Below, piece after piece: positions 14,288-20,323 of a DNA stretch of 20,323 nucleotides. The stretch comes from Verrucomicrobiota bacterium (GTDB lineage Bacteria; Verrucomicrobiota; Verrucomicrobiia; Chthoniobacterales; UBA10450): positions 1 through 20,323 of the forward strand of contig QHOQ01000075.1 in the NCBI GenBank assembly GCA_003219355.1, given 5' to 3'. The stretch's first letter is position 1, and each line of letters begins with the position of its first letter. The translations under genes and the position numbers were made by a program. The notes under the pieces were generated by a model. That model had not been told where the DNA came from. It saw only the letters and a list, made by a program, of their open reading frames with translations, and did not search any database.

Positions 14288-15043
14288 CTAATCGCCCGCG
14301 CTCGCGCGTAAACGCGCCCTCATGTATTCACGATTCAGTTTTGCGATGAAACTGGCGCTGATCTCGGCCGGACAAACTGCTTCGCATTCGTAAGTGTTGG
14401 TGCAGTTACCAAAACCTTCCGCATCCATCACGTGTACCATTTTCAGAACGCGCCTGACGCGTTCAGGATTTCCCTGGGGCACCAGCGACAGATGTGAGAC
14501 TTTCGCTGCGGTGAAGAGCATGGCCGACGCATTTGGGCATGCCGCTGCGCATGCGCCGCAGCCGATGCATGCTGCGGCTTCCATGGAAAGATCGGCATCG
14601 TGCTTTGGAATTGGAATTGAGTTCGCTTCCGGGGCGGAACCGGCGCGCGCGGAAATAAAGCCGCCAGCCTGCACAATTCTATCCAGTGCGCTCCGATCGA
14701 TCACCAGGTCTTTGATGATCGGAAATGATCTCACGCGAAATGGTTCGATAATGATAGTTTCGCCATCGCGAAACTTTCTCATGTAAAGCTCGCAAACCGC
14801 TCCGGGATGATCTGGCCCGTGCGCTTCTCCATTGATCGTGAGCGAGCAGGTGCCGCAAATGCCCTCGCGGCAATCGGAGTCGAACGCGATCGGCTCCTCA
14901 GCACGCGCGAGCAAATTCTCATTCACGATGTCGAGCATTTCGAGAAACGATGTGTTCGGCGAAATGTCGCGCGCTTCGTAATCGACGAGTCTGCCGGCGG
15001 CTTTCGCGTTCGGCTGACGCCAGACTCTCAAGCGGAAGTTCAT
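14288..15043 (-). CDS. sdhB: Succinate dehydrogenase/fumarate reductase iron-sulfur subunit
   Basis: SdhB carries electrons from the flavoprotein to the quinone through three iron-sulfur clusters on the cytoplasmic face. The 251-residue protein shows all ligands: C58, C63, C66 and C84 for [2Fe-2S]; C159, C162, C165 and C224 for [4Fe-4S]; C169, C214 and C220 for [3Fe-4S]. CREGICGTC and CIGCGACAAACP are the recognisable blocks. It is the last gene of the sdhC-sdhA-sdhB operon, 88 bases after sdhA. That gap holds a long hairpin, and no Shine-Dalgarno sequence is seen before the ATG. Confidence 0.96.
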   Translation of the reverse strand: MNFRLRVWRQPNAKAAGRLVDYEARDISPNTSFLEMLDIVNENLLARAEEPIAFDSDCREGICGTCSLTINGEAHGPDHPGAVCELYMRKFRDGETIIIEPFRVRSFPIIKDLVIDRSALDRIVQAGGFISARAGSAPEANSIPIPKHDADLSMEAAACIGCGACAAACPNASAMLFTAAKVSHLSLVPQGNPERVRRVLKMVHVMDAEGFGNCTNTYECEAVCPAEISASFIAKLNREYMRARLRASAGD

Positions 15044-15054
15044 CGTTGGACAAA

Positions 15055-15121
15055 TGGCAGGGACGGATCGTCGAGCCGTCTGCGGAACTTAGTCGGCGCG
15101 CCCGGCGGTCGCGCCCTACCT
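15055..15121. repeat. Inverted repeat element between sdhA and sdhB
   Basis: Read on the minus strand the element begins GGTAGGGCGCGACCGCCG and ends CCGTCCCTGCCA, with roughly 25-base arms that pair at about two thirds of positions. It shares the 9-mer CGACCGCCG and the GGG-rich end with the element at 9126-9187. It lies inside an operon, where it should form an RNA hairpin between two coding regions. Confidence 0.6.
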
Positions 15122-15131
15122 ATGAAATTTA

Positions 15132-17063
15132 TCACTTATAACTTCTCTGGGTTAAATGGACGGTTTCGAAATGAAGCGGCTCGCGATGCACCTTTGGCGG
15201 CGCGATATGGCCATTATCGCTCTGAAATTCCCATGCGAACACTGCGGCGTGGTTTCCGTCGTCGCGTAACGCCTCACCGTCAGGCGTTTGGTGCTCTTCG
15301 CGAAAATGTGCGCCGGATGATTCGTCGCGCGCGAGCGCATCAGTGCACATCAGCTCGGCAAACTCAAGAAAATCAGCCAGCCGGCCGGCACGTTCGAGCG
15401 ATTGATTGAAATCTTCTCCGTCACCGGGAACCTGAACTTCGCGCCAGAACTTTTCTCGCAGTTCGGGAATTCTTTGGAGTGCTTCACCCAACCCTTTGGC
15501 ATTGCGCGCCATTCCACATTTGTCCCACAGTAAGAGTCCGAGTTCGCGATGGATCGAATCGAGCGAACGTTTTCCATCGACATCGAGCAGTTTTTTGACG
15601 CGAGCACGAACCTCGCCTTCTGCTTTTTGAAATTCCGGAGAATCGGCGGGTGGACGTTTCCCAATCTGACCGGCTAGATAATTTGGCAGAGTATAAGGCA
15701 GAATGAAATAGCCATCGGCCAAACCTTGCATAAGGGCGCTGGCACCGAGCCGATTAGCGCCGTGATCGGAAAAGTTTGCTTCGCCGATGACAAACAGGCC
15801 AGGCACGTTGCTCATCAAATCGTAATCAACCCAGAGCCCGCCCATTGTGTAGTGGACCGCAGGGTAAATTCGCATCGGTACTCTGTAGGCATCTTCGCCG
15901 GTTATCTTTTCGTAAACCTCGAACAAATTTCCGTAGCGTTCCCGGATTGTATTTTCGCCGAGCCGTTTGATTGCATCGGCAAAATCGAGATAAACGCCAC
16001 GGCCGCCGGGGCCAATGCCGCGGCCTTCGTCGCAAACTTCCTTGGCTGCGCGTGACGAAATATCCCGCGGCGCAAGATTGCCGTAACTCGGATATTTTCG
16101 CTCGAGATAATAATCGCGCTCGTTTTCGGGGATCTCGTTAGGCGGCTTGGCGCAGTCTTCTTTGCGCTTCGGGACCCAGACGCGTCCGTCGTTACGCAGC
16201 GATTCGGACATAAGAGTCAACTTGGATTGATGCTCGCCACTGACTGGGATGCACGTCGGATGGATTTGCGTGAAACAGGGATTCGCGAAGAGCGCGCCTT
16301 TTTTAAACGCACGATACGTGGCGGTCACGTTGCAGCCACGGGCGTTGGTGGAAAGATAAAAGACATTTCCGTAACCGCCGGTAGCGAGCACGACCGCGTC
16401 GGCCGCATACTTCTCGATCTTTCCTGAACGCAGGCTGCGGGCGATAATTCCTTTGGCATGTCCAGCGACGATCACCAGGTCGAGCATCTCGGTCTGCGGG
16501 AACATCTGCACGGTGCCCGCGGCAATTTGACGGCAAAGCGCCTGGTAGCAGCCGAGTAAAAGCTGCTGACCGGTCTGTCCGCGGGCGTAAAAGGTTCGTG
16601 AAACCTGCGCGCCGCCGAACGAACGATTCGCGAGCAAGCCGCTATACTCGCGCGCAAAAGGGACTCCTTGCGCGACGCACTGATCAATGATGTTCGTGCT
16701 TACTTCGGCGAGCCGGTAAACGTTTGCTTCACGCGAGCGGAAATCGCCGCCTTTAATTGTGTCGTGGAACAAACGATAAACACTATCGCCGTCGTTCTGA
16801 TAATTTTTCGCGGCATTGATTCCACCTTGTGCCGCGATCGAATGTGCGCGACGGGGTGAATCCTGGTAGCAAAAGCATTTCACTCGATAGCCGAGTTCGC
16901 CAAGGGTCGCCGCAGCCGATCCGCCCGCGAGGCCGCTGCCGACGACTATGATCTCAAATTTCCGGCGGTTGTTCGGACTGATCAATCGCGAATGGTCTTT
17001 GTGGTTTGTCCATTTTTCGGCGAGCGGGCCGGATGGAATCTTGGCGTCGAGCGTCCCGATCAT
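15132..17063 (-). CDS. sdhA: Succinate dehydrogenase/fumarate reductase flavoprotein subunit
   Basis: SdhA oxidises succinate to fumarate (or the reverse) with a covalently bound FAD, joining the citric acid cycle to the quinone pool. The 643-residue protein has the FAD-binding loop VVGSGLAGGSAA at 40-51, the flavinylation block RRAHSIAAQGGINAA at 71-85 with H74, QIHPTCIP in the substrate domain, YGNLAPRDISSRA with the active-site Arg region, and GLFVIGEANFSDHGANRLGAS near the C-terminal FAD site. Length and sequence style fit the non-classical type paired with a single five-helix cytochrome b. The start codon overlaps the sdhC stop (ATGA), so translation is coupled. Confidence 0.97.
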   Translation of the reverse strand: MIGTLDAKIPSGPLAEKWTNHKDHSRLISPNNRRKFEIIVVGSGLAGGSAAATLGELGYRVKCFCYQDSPRRAHSIAAQGGINAAKNYQNDGDSVYRLFHDTIKGGDFRSREANVYRLAEVSTNIIDQCVAQGVPFAREYSGLLANRSFGGAQVSRTFYARGQTGQQLLLGCYQALCRQIAAGTVQMFPQTEMLDLVIVAGHAKGIIARSLRSGKIEKYAADAVVLATGGYGNVFYLSTNARGCNVTATYRAFKKGALFANPCFTQIHPTCIPVSGEHQSKLTLMSESLRNDGRVWVPKRKEDCAKPPNEIPENERDYYLERKYPSYGNLAPRDISSRAAKEVCDEGRGIGPGGRGVYLDFADAIKRLGENTIRERYGNLFEVYEKITGEDAYRVPMRIYPAVHYTMGGLWVDYDLMSNVPGLFVIGEANFSDHGANRLGASALMQGLADGYFILPYTLPNYLAGQIGKRPPADSPEFQKAEGEVRARVKKLLDVDGKRSLDSIHRELGLLLWDKCGMARNAKGLGEALQRIPELREKFWREVQVPGDGEDFNQSLERAGRLADFLEFAELMCTDALARDESSGAHFREEHQTPDGEALRDDGNHAAVFAWEFQSDNGHIAPPKVHREPLHFETVHLTQRSYK

Positions 17064-17755
17064 AATTGTTGGGCCGGTTTAATCAGGCCGAGCAAAATGG
17101 CGATTGGAATGGACGTGTAGCCGGCGAAAAGCAGCCACGCGAAAATGCGGCCGGCCAACGCGAGACGAGGCGTAAGCTTTCTATCGTTCAGTCCAAGTGA
17201 TTGGAAAAAACTCGACGAACCGTGCGTGAGATGCAGGGTCAAAAGAAATAGCCCGATTACGTAGAAAATCGACACGTAAACATTCTCAAATCCGTAAACC
17301 ATCATCGAGTAAACATCGTAGCGATTTAGCGGGTCGAGTTTGAGCAGGGGAAATCGCGGGTTGAATTTGCGTGCGGTGAAGTGGAGCAGGTGAAAAATGA
17401 TGAAGGCGAGCACCACTAATCCGCTGACGACCATGTGGCGCGATGCCCAGCTTGCTTTCACGTAGTTTCTGTCGACGTATGGCTCGGGTCGAGCCCGCCG
17501 ATTTTCGATCGCGAGCTGAATCGTCGCGTAAATGTGAATTGAAACGGCGGCAAACAGAAAAATTCGAATTGCCCAAAGCAGCGGGCCAAGGTCGCGCAGA
17601 TGCTGGGAGTAACCGTTGATCCAATCGGGTCCGAGAAAGATTTGCAGGTTCCCTAGCAGATGGCCGATAACAAAAAGAATTAAAATGATGCCAGTGATCG
17701 CGACGATCATTTTTTTCCCAACAGAGGAGCGATAAAAGGCCGCTAAAATATTCAC
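17060..17755 (-). CDS. sdhC: Succinate dehydrogenase cytochrome b558-type subunit
   Basis: The 231-residue membrane anchor has five predicted helices at about 15-38, 58-80, 107-127, 155-178 and 200-225. FYRSSVGKKMIVAITG at 7-22 is typical of the Bacillus/Bacteroidetes b558 family. Histidines H32 (GHLLGN), H74, H122 or H125, and H175 sit in the helices as expected for a di-heme form that passes electrons to menaquinone. The start codon is GTG at 17755; the family's usual N-terminus supports it. It is the first gene of the operon and overlaps sdhA by four bases. Confidence 0.95.
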   Translation of the reverse strand: MNILAAFYRSSVGKKMIVAITGIILILFVIGHLLGNLQIFLGPDWINGYSQHLRDLGPLLWAIRIFLFAAVSIHIYATIQLAIENRRARPEPYVDRNYVKASWASRHMVVSGLVVLAFIIFHLLHFTARKFNPRFPLLKLDPLNRYDVYSMMVYGFENVYVSIFYVIGLFLLTLHLTHGSSSFFQSLGLNDRKLTPRLALAGRIFAWLLFAGYTSIPIAILLGLIKPAQQL

Positions 17756-17797
17756 GCTGGATTTGTGCCTGGCGACGAGTGACGCGTTCCGTTTGAG

Positions 17798-17823
17798 ATT
17801 ATGGACGCCGATTCGAGCGTCAA
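17798..17823 (-). promoter_or_regulatory. Weak candidate promoter of the sdh operon
   Basis: On the minus strand TTGACG (five of six to -35) and CATAAT (five of six to -10) are 14 bases apart, shorter than ideal. TAATCT at 16 bases is an alternative -10. A small CGTTTG-CGT-CAAACG hairpin lies further upstream at 17865-17879. Confidence 0.3.
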
Positions 17824-17901
17824 GGTTGCTGTGGCACCAGTGTCGGGCGCAACGAATTAGAGGACGTTTGCGTCAAACGCTAAAGATCGGCTTTCACAGA
17901 A

Positions 17902-17984
17902 TGTAGCCGGCGGGGAGCCGAGCGACATAGACGGGCAGGTCGAGAGACCGAGCGAGCAGGAGCGAGCGGGTCAAACGCCCTACA
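17902..17984. repeat. GC-rich intergenic element between pyrE and sdhC
   Basis: The 83-base segment has related inverted ends, TGTAGCCGGCG on the left and CGCCCTACA on the right. The inside holds GAGCGAG-type steps and a small GGTC-GAGA-GACC hairpin at 17938-17949. It begins two bases past the pyrE stop codon on that strand. The GTAGGGCG end is shared with the element inside the sdh operon. Confidence 0.55.
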
Positions 17985-17986
17985 AG

Positions 17987-18553
17987 TCATTTGCTCCCGG
18001 GTTTCACTGCCGGGATTTTCGCCAGATCGGGTGGCAGGTTGTCCGCGGCAAAAGTTTCGACGTCCATTTCGATTAAGCTGACGAATGGGCAACCAAAGTT
18101 CGGTTTCGCTTCGCCGCTTCGGTCGACTATTACGCCAACCGCAGTAACGATACCGCCGTGCGAACGGACGATGTCGATCGTTTCCTGGACGCGGCCGCCG
18201 CGCGTGACGACATCTTCGACGACGATGAATTTTTCCTTTGGTGAAATTTGAAAACCGCGGCGCAAGACAAGTTTACCTTCCTCTTTTTCTGCAAAAATGT
18301 GACGTCTGTTTAGCGAACACCCGATTTCCTGGCCAACGATGATTCCGCCGAGAGCAGGGGAAATTACGGTGTCGCAGTCAAATTTGCGCAATTTCTCGGC
18401 GAGCCATTCACAGACCTTGGTAGCAATCTCAGTATGCTGGAGAAGCAGCGCGCATTGAAAATATTGCCGGCTATGCAAGCCGGAGCGCAGTACGAAATGC
18501 CCATCGAGCAGCGCGCCTGTTTTTCGAAAGAGCGCGAGCAATTCTTCGCTCAT
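17987..18553 (-). CDS. pyrE: Orotate phosphoribosyltransferase
   Basis: PyrE joins orotate to PRPP to give OMP, the substrate of PyrF. The 188-residue protein begins ELLALFRKTGALLDGHF at 4-20, followed by SGLHSRQYFQCA at 24-35, which is typical of the family. The PRPP-binding loop IVVEDVVTRGG is at 110-120 and SPALGG at 65-70. ATG 18553 is chosen because it gives the family's N-terminus and a 13-base gap to ridA; an ATG further upstream at 18652 would add 33 unrelated residues overlapping ridA. Cotranscription with ridA is likely. Confidence 0.95.
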   Translation of the reverse strand: MSEELLALFRKTGALLDGHFVLRSGLHSRQYFQCALLLQHTEIATKVCEWLAEKLRKFDCDTVISPALGGIIVGQEIGCSLNRRHIFAEKEEGKLVLRRGFQISPKEKFIVVEDVVTRGGRVQETIDIVRSHGGIVTAVGVIVDRSGEAKPNFGCPFVSLIEMDVETFAADNLPPDLAKIPAVKPGSK

Positions 18554-18566
18554 GAAGATGTCGAGC

Positions 18567-18992
18567 TTAGCCCGAAGTATCGCTGACGGTCCCTTCATCA
18601 GTGGCCACATCTTGGTCCACCATGGCAATGGCTTCGATTTCGATGTGTGCACCTTTCGGCAAAGCGGAGACTTGCACAGTCGAGCGGGCTGGCGGCGCTT
18701 GTTTGAAATACGACGCGTAGATCTCGTTCACAGTTTGAAAGTCAGCCAGATCGGTGAGAAAAATTGTGGTTTTAACAATGTTCTGAAAACTCAGCCCCTC
18801 GGCCTTTAAGACCGCGGTAATATTTTCAAGGACCCGCCGTGTTTGTGCGCCGATGTCGCCGGGAACGATCTGCCCGCTTTTCGGATCGAGCGGAATTTGG
18901 CCTGCGCAATAGATTGTCGATCCAACCCGCACAGCTTGCGAATAAGGACCAACGGCAGCAGGAGCCTCATTAGTCGAAATGATCTTCTTCAT
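18567..18992 (-). CDS. ridA: RidA-family reactive imine deaminase
   Basis: RidA (YjgF/UK114) hydrolyses reactive enamine/imine products of PLP enzymes such as 2-aminoacrylate. The 141-residue protein shows PYSQAV at 16-21, YCAGQIPLDP at 28-37, TVFL-like TTIFLTDL at 75-82 and PPARSTVQV at 100-108 with the key R103. EIEAIAMV at 118-125 is the normal family end. A 16-residue acidic, Thr/Ser-containing tail beyond it is extra. It forms a trimer in the cytoplasm. The gene is divergent from secA and sits just upstream of pyrE. Confidence 0.94.
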   Translation of the reverse strand: MKKIISTNEAPAAVGPYSQAVRVGSTIYCAGQIPLDPKSGQIVPGDIGAQTRRVLENITAVLKAEGLSFQNIVKTTIFLTDLADFQTVNEIYASYFKQAPPARSTVQVSALPKGAHIEIEAIAMVDQDVATDEGTVSDTSG

Positions 18993-18998
18993 GCGGCG

Positions 18999-19026
18999 AT
19001 ACTAGCAGTTGCTTGCCCTTTTCCAA
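18999..19026 (-). promoter_or_regulatory. Candidate promoter of ridA-pyrE
   Basis: On the minus strand TTGGAA and TAGTAT are 16 bases apart, and TGC before TAGTAT makes an extended -10 box. The expected transcript start falls on the A of the ridA ATG at 18992, suggesting a leaderless or nearly leaderless message. Confidence 0.45.
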
Positions 19027-19034
19027 CAGCGCGC

Positions 19035-19088
19035 GATGTCTCGATGCTTTCGACCTTGCTTTGGGCAGGCTTCTGCCCGGCATGACAA
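19035..19088 (-). repeat. Dispersed intergenic repeat, copy B
   Basis: On the minus strand the segment reads from TTGTCATGCCGGGC to GCATCGAGACATC and matches copy A at 8394-8445. It contains a perfect GGGCAG-GCTT-CTGCCC hairpin (19063-19078). A further half unit, TGTCATTCCGAGCG, lies just beside it (about 19095-19109). It fills most of the space between ridA and secA. Confidence 0.7.
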
Positions 19089-19140
19089 GAGGGGCGCTCG
19101 GAATGACAAATGACCGAATCTCGTCGATATTGACGACGAA

Positions 19141-20323
19141 ATGGTTGGCTGGATTTTAAAGAAGATACTGGGGTCGAAGAATCAGCGCGAGCTCAAGCGC
19201 CTGATGCCGATTGTGCACCGGACTAACGAGTTCGATGAACGGTTCAAGAGCTTGTCAGATGAGGCATTGCGGGCCAAGACCGCAATCTGGAAGGAGGAAC
19301 TCGCTCAGATTCCGGAGCTCGAGGACCAGTGGAAGCGGCTTGATGAAATCTTACCGGAAGCGTTTGCGGTGGTGAAGAACGCGGCCCGCCGGCTGAAAGA
19401 TCGACAAGATACTTTCATGGTCTGCGATCAGCCGATGAAGTGGGATATGGTGCACTTCGACGTGCAACTACTGGGCGGTATTGTTTTGCATCGCGGCCGG
19501 ATCGCCGAGATGGCAACCGGAGAAGGCAAAACCCTCGTCGCGACGCTGCCGCTTTATCTCAATGCGCTCACCGGGCGCGGCGTCCATCTGGTCACGGTCA
19601 ACGACTATCTCGCGCGACGTGACGCGGAATGGATGGGTCGGCTCTACGATTTCCTTGGGCTGACGGTTGGCTGCATTCAACACGATCAGGAACCTGACTT
19701 GCGTCGCGAACAGTACGCAATGGACATTACTTACGGGACGAACAGCGAGTTCGGGTTCGATTATCTCCGCGACAATGGCATGGCAACGACGCGCGAACAG
19801 CAGGTGCAGCGCGGCTATTATTACGCGATTGTCGATGAAGTCGATTCCATCCTGATCGACGAAGCGCGCACACCGCTCATCATCAGCGGCCCGGCGACGA
19901 TCTCGACGCATCAGTACGACAAATGGAAGCCGCTTATTGAGCAGCTTGTTCGCAAGCAAAACATGCTCTGTAACCGGCTGGCGAGCGAAGCGATCGAGAA
20001 GTTCGAGCAGGGTGACGTAGAGACGGGTGGCCGGCTGATGTTCAAAGTGAAGCTCGGGCAGCCGCGCAACAAACAGCTCTTGCGTATGATGGAAGATCCT
20101 GACAAGCGCCGTGCGGTGGATAAAGCGGAGCTTTCCTTTTATCAAGACACCCGCAAAGAGGAGCTGTTCGCGCTTAAGGAAGAACTCTTCTTCACCATCG
20201 ACGAGAAATCGAACGAGGCTGATTTGTCTGAGCAGGGCCGCAATTTTCTTAATCCAGACGATCCGAATGCGTTCGTGCTCCCGGATTTGATCAACGAATT
20301 TACCGAGATCGACCTCGATCCGT
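19141..20323 (+). CDS. secA: Protein translocase motor SecA (3' truncated)
   Basis: SecA is the ATPase that drives preproteins through SecYEG at the inner membrane. The first 394 codons are present and the frame runs off the window. FMVCDQPMKWDMVHFDVQLL at about 92-111 precedes the Q-motif region; MATGEGKT at 124-131 is the Walker A loop; TVNDYLARRDAEWMG at 152-166 and YGTNSEFGFDYLRDNG at 198-213 are family blocks; VDEVDSILIDEARTPLIISG at 231-250 holds the DEVD box. The preprotein-crosslinking domain that follows has a charged insertion (about 280-365) of a type I recall from Bacteroidetes/PVC SecA proteins. No Shine-Dalgarno sequence precedes the ATG. Confidence 0.96.
   Translation, partial: MVGWILKKILGSKNQRELKRLMPIVHRTNEFDERFKSLSDEALRAKTAIWKEELAQIPELEDQWKRLDEILPEAFAVVKNAARRLKDRQDTFMVCDQPMKWDMVHFDVQLLGGIVLHRGRIAEMATGEGKTLVATLPLYLNALTGRGVHLVTVNDYLARRDAEWMGRLYDFLGLTVGCIQHDQEPDLRREQYAMDITYGTNSEFGFDYLRDNGMATTREQQVQRGYYYAIVDEVDSILIDEARTPLIISGPATISTHQYDKWKPLIEQLVRKQNMLCNRLASEAIEKFEQGDVETGGRLMFKVKLGQPRNKQLLRMMEDPDKRRAVDKAELSFYQDTRKEELFALKEELFFTIDEKSNEADLSEQGRNFLNPDDPNAFVLPDLINEFTEIDLDP

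Noticed and set aside
18554..18652. Longer PyrE starting at 18652
   Set aside because: It overlaps the ridA coding end and adds residues with no match to the family; ATG 18553 gives the normal N-terminus.
19468..20145. Minus-strand frame of 225 codons within secA
   Set aside because: It is the antisense shadow of a strongly conserved gene and is rich in Arg/His as such shadows are.
1..20323. CRISPR array, riboswitch, rRNA or insertion sequence
   Set aside because: No regularly spaced repeats, no transposase-like protein and no recognisable riboswitch core were seen on either strand.

Overview
This window looks like a chromosomal segment of a Gram-negative (diderm) bacterium, most likely a Verrucomicrobiota member of the soil Chthoniobacterales/Spartobacteria kind. 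The reasons are lpxA (lipid A synthesis), a TolC-type outer-membrane channel, a three-gene non-classical sdhC-sdhA-sdhB operon, a SecA with a charged insertion after the DEAD-like motif, few strong Shine-Dalgarno sequences, and many short GC-rich dispersed inverted repeats between genes. The lineage call is inference from gene character; no database search was possible.

Layout. 1-1083 (-): 3'-truncated aldehyde dehydrogenase of the hydroxymuconic-semialdehyde type. 1164-2501 (+): a two-gene lytic cassette, an M15 peptidase with a peptidoglycan-binding domain followed by a GH75 chitosanase-like protein. 2653-3514: two small exported proteins of unknown role on opposite strands. 3753-3843 (-): tRNA-Ser(GCU). 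4029-4889 (-): an ECHDC3-like crotonase without the usual catalytic glutamates, divergent from moeA (4958-6133), which is followed by a MarR regulator and a TolC-family channel gene separated by a strong inverted repeat. pgeF (8466-9125) then converges on a minus-strand run.

9159-13340 (-), transcribed from right to left: pyrF, a LipM/LplA-type lipoyl enzyme, a polyprenyl diphosphate synthase, radC and lpxA. ispE diverges from pyrF across only 39 bases. ispE then converges on sdhB; the operon sdhC-sdhA-sdhB (17755-14288, -) encodes succinate dehydrogenase/fumarate reductase. Upstream lie ridA and pyrE (-), divergent from secA, whose first 394 codons close the window.

Most genes are housekeeping: pyrimidine synthesis (pyrF, pyrE), isoprenoid/quinone side chain (ispE, polyprenyl synthase), respiration (sdh), cofactors (moeA, lipoyl), envelope (lpxA, pgeF, TolC, SecA). 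The less ordinary material is the M15/GH75 cassette, the hairpin elements at gene 3' ends and inside the sdh operon, and a second dispersed repeat with one copy before pgeF and one between ridA and secA. No CRISPR array, insertion sequence, integrase or prophage structural gene was seen, and no gene-free stretch exceeds about 300 bases.
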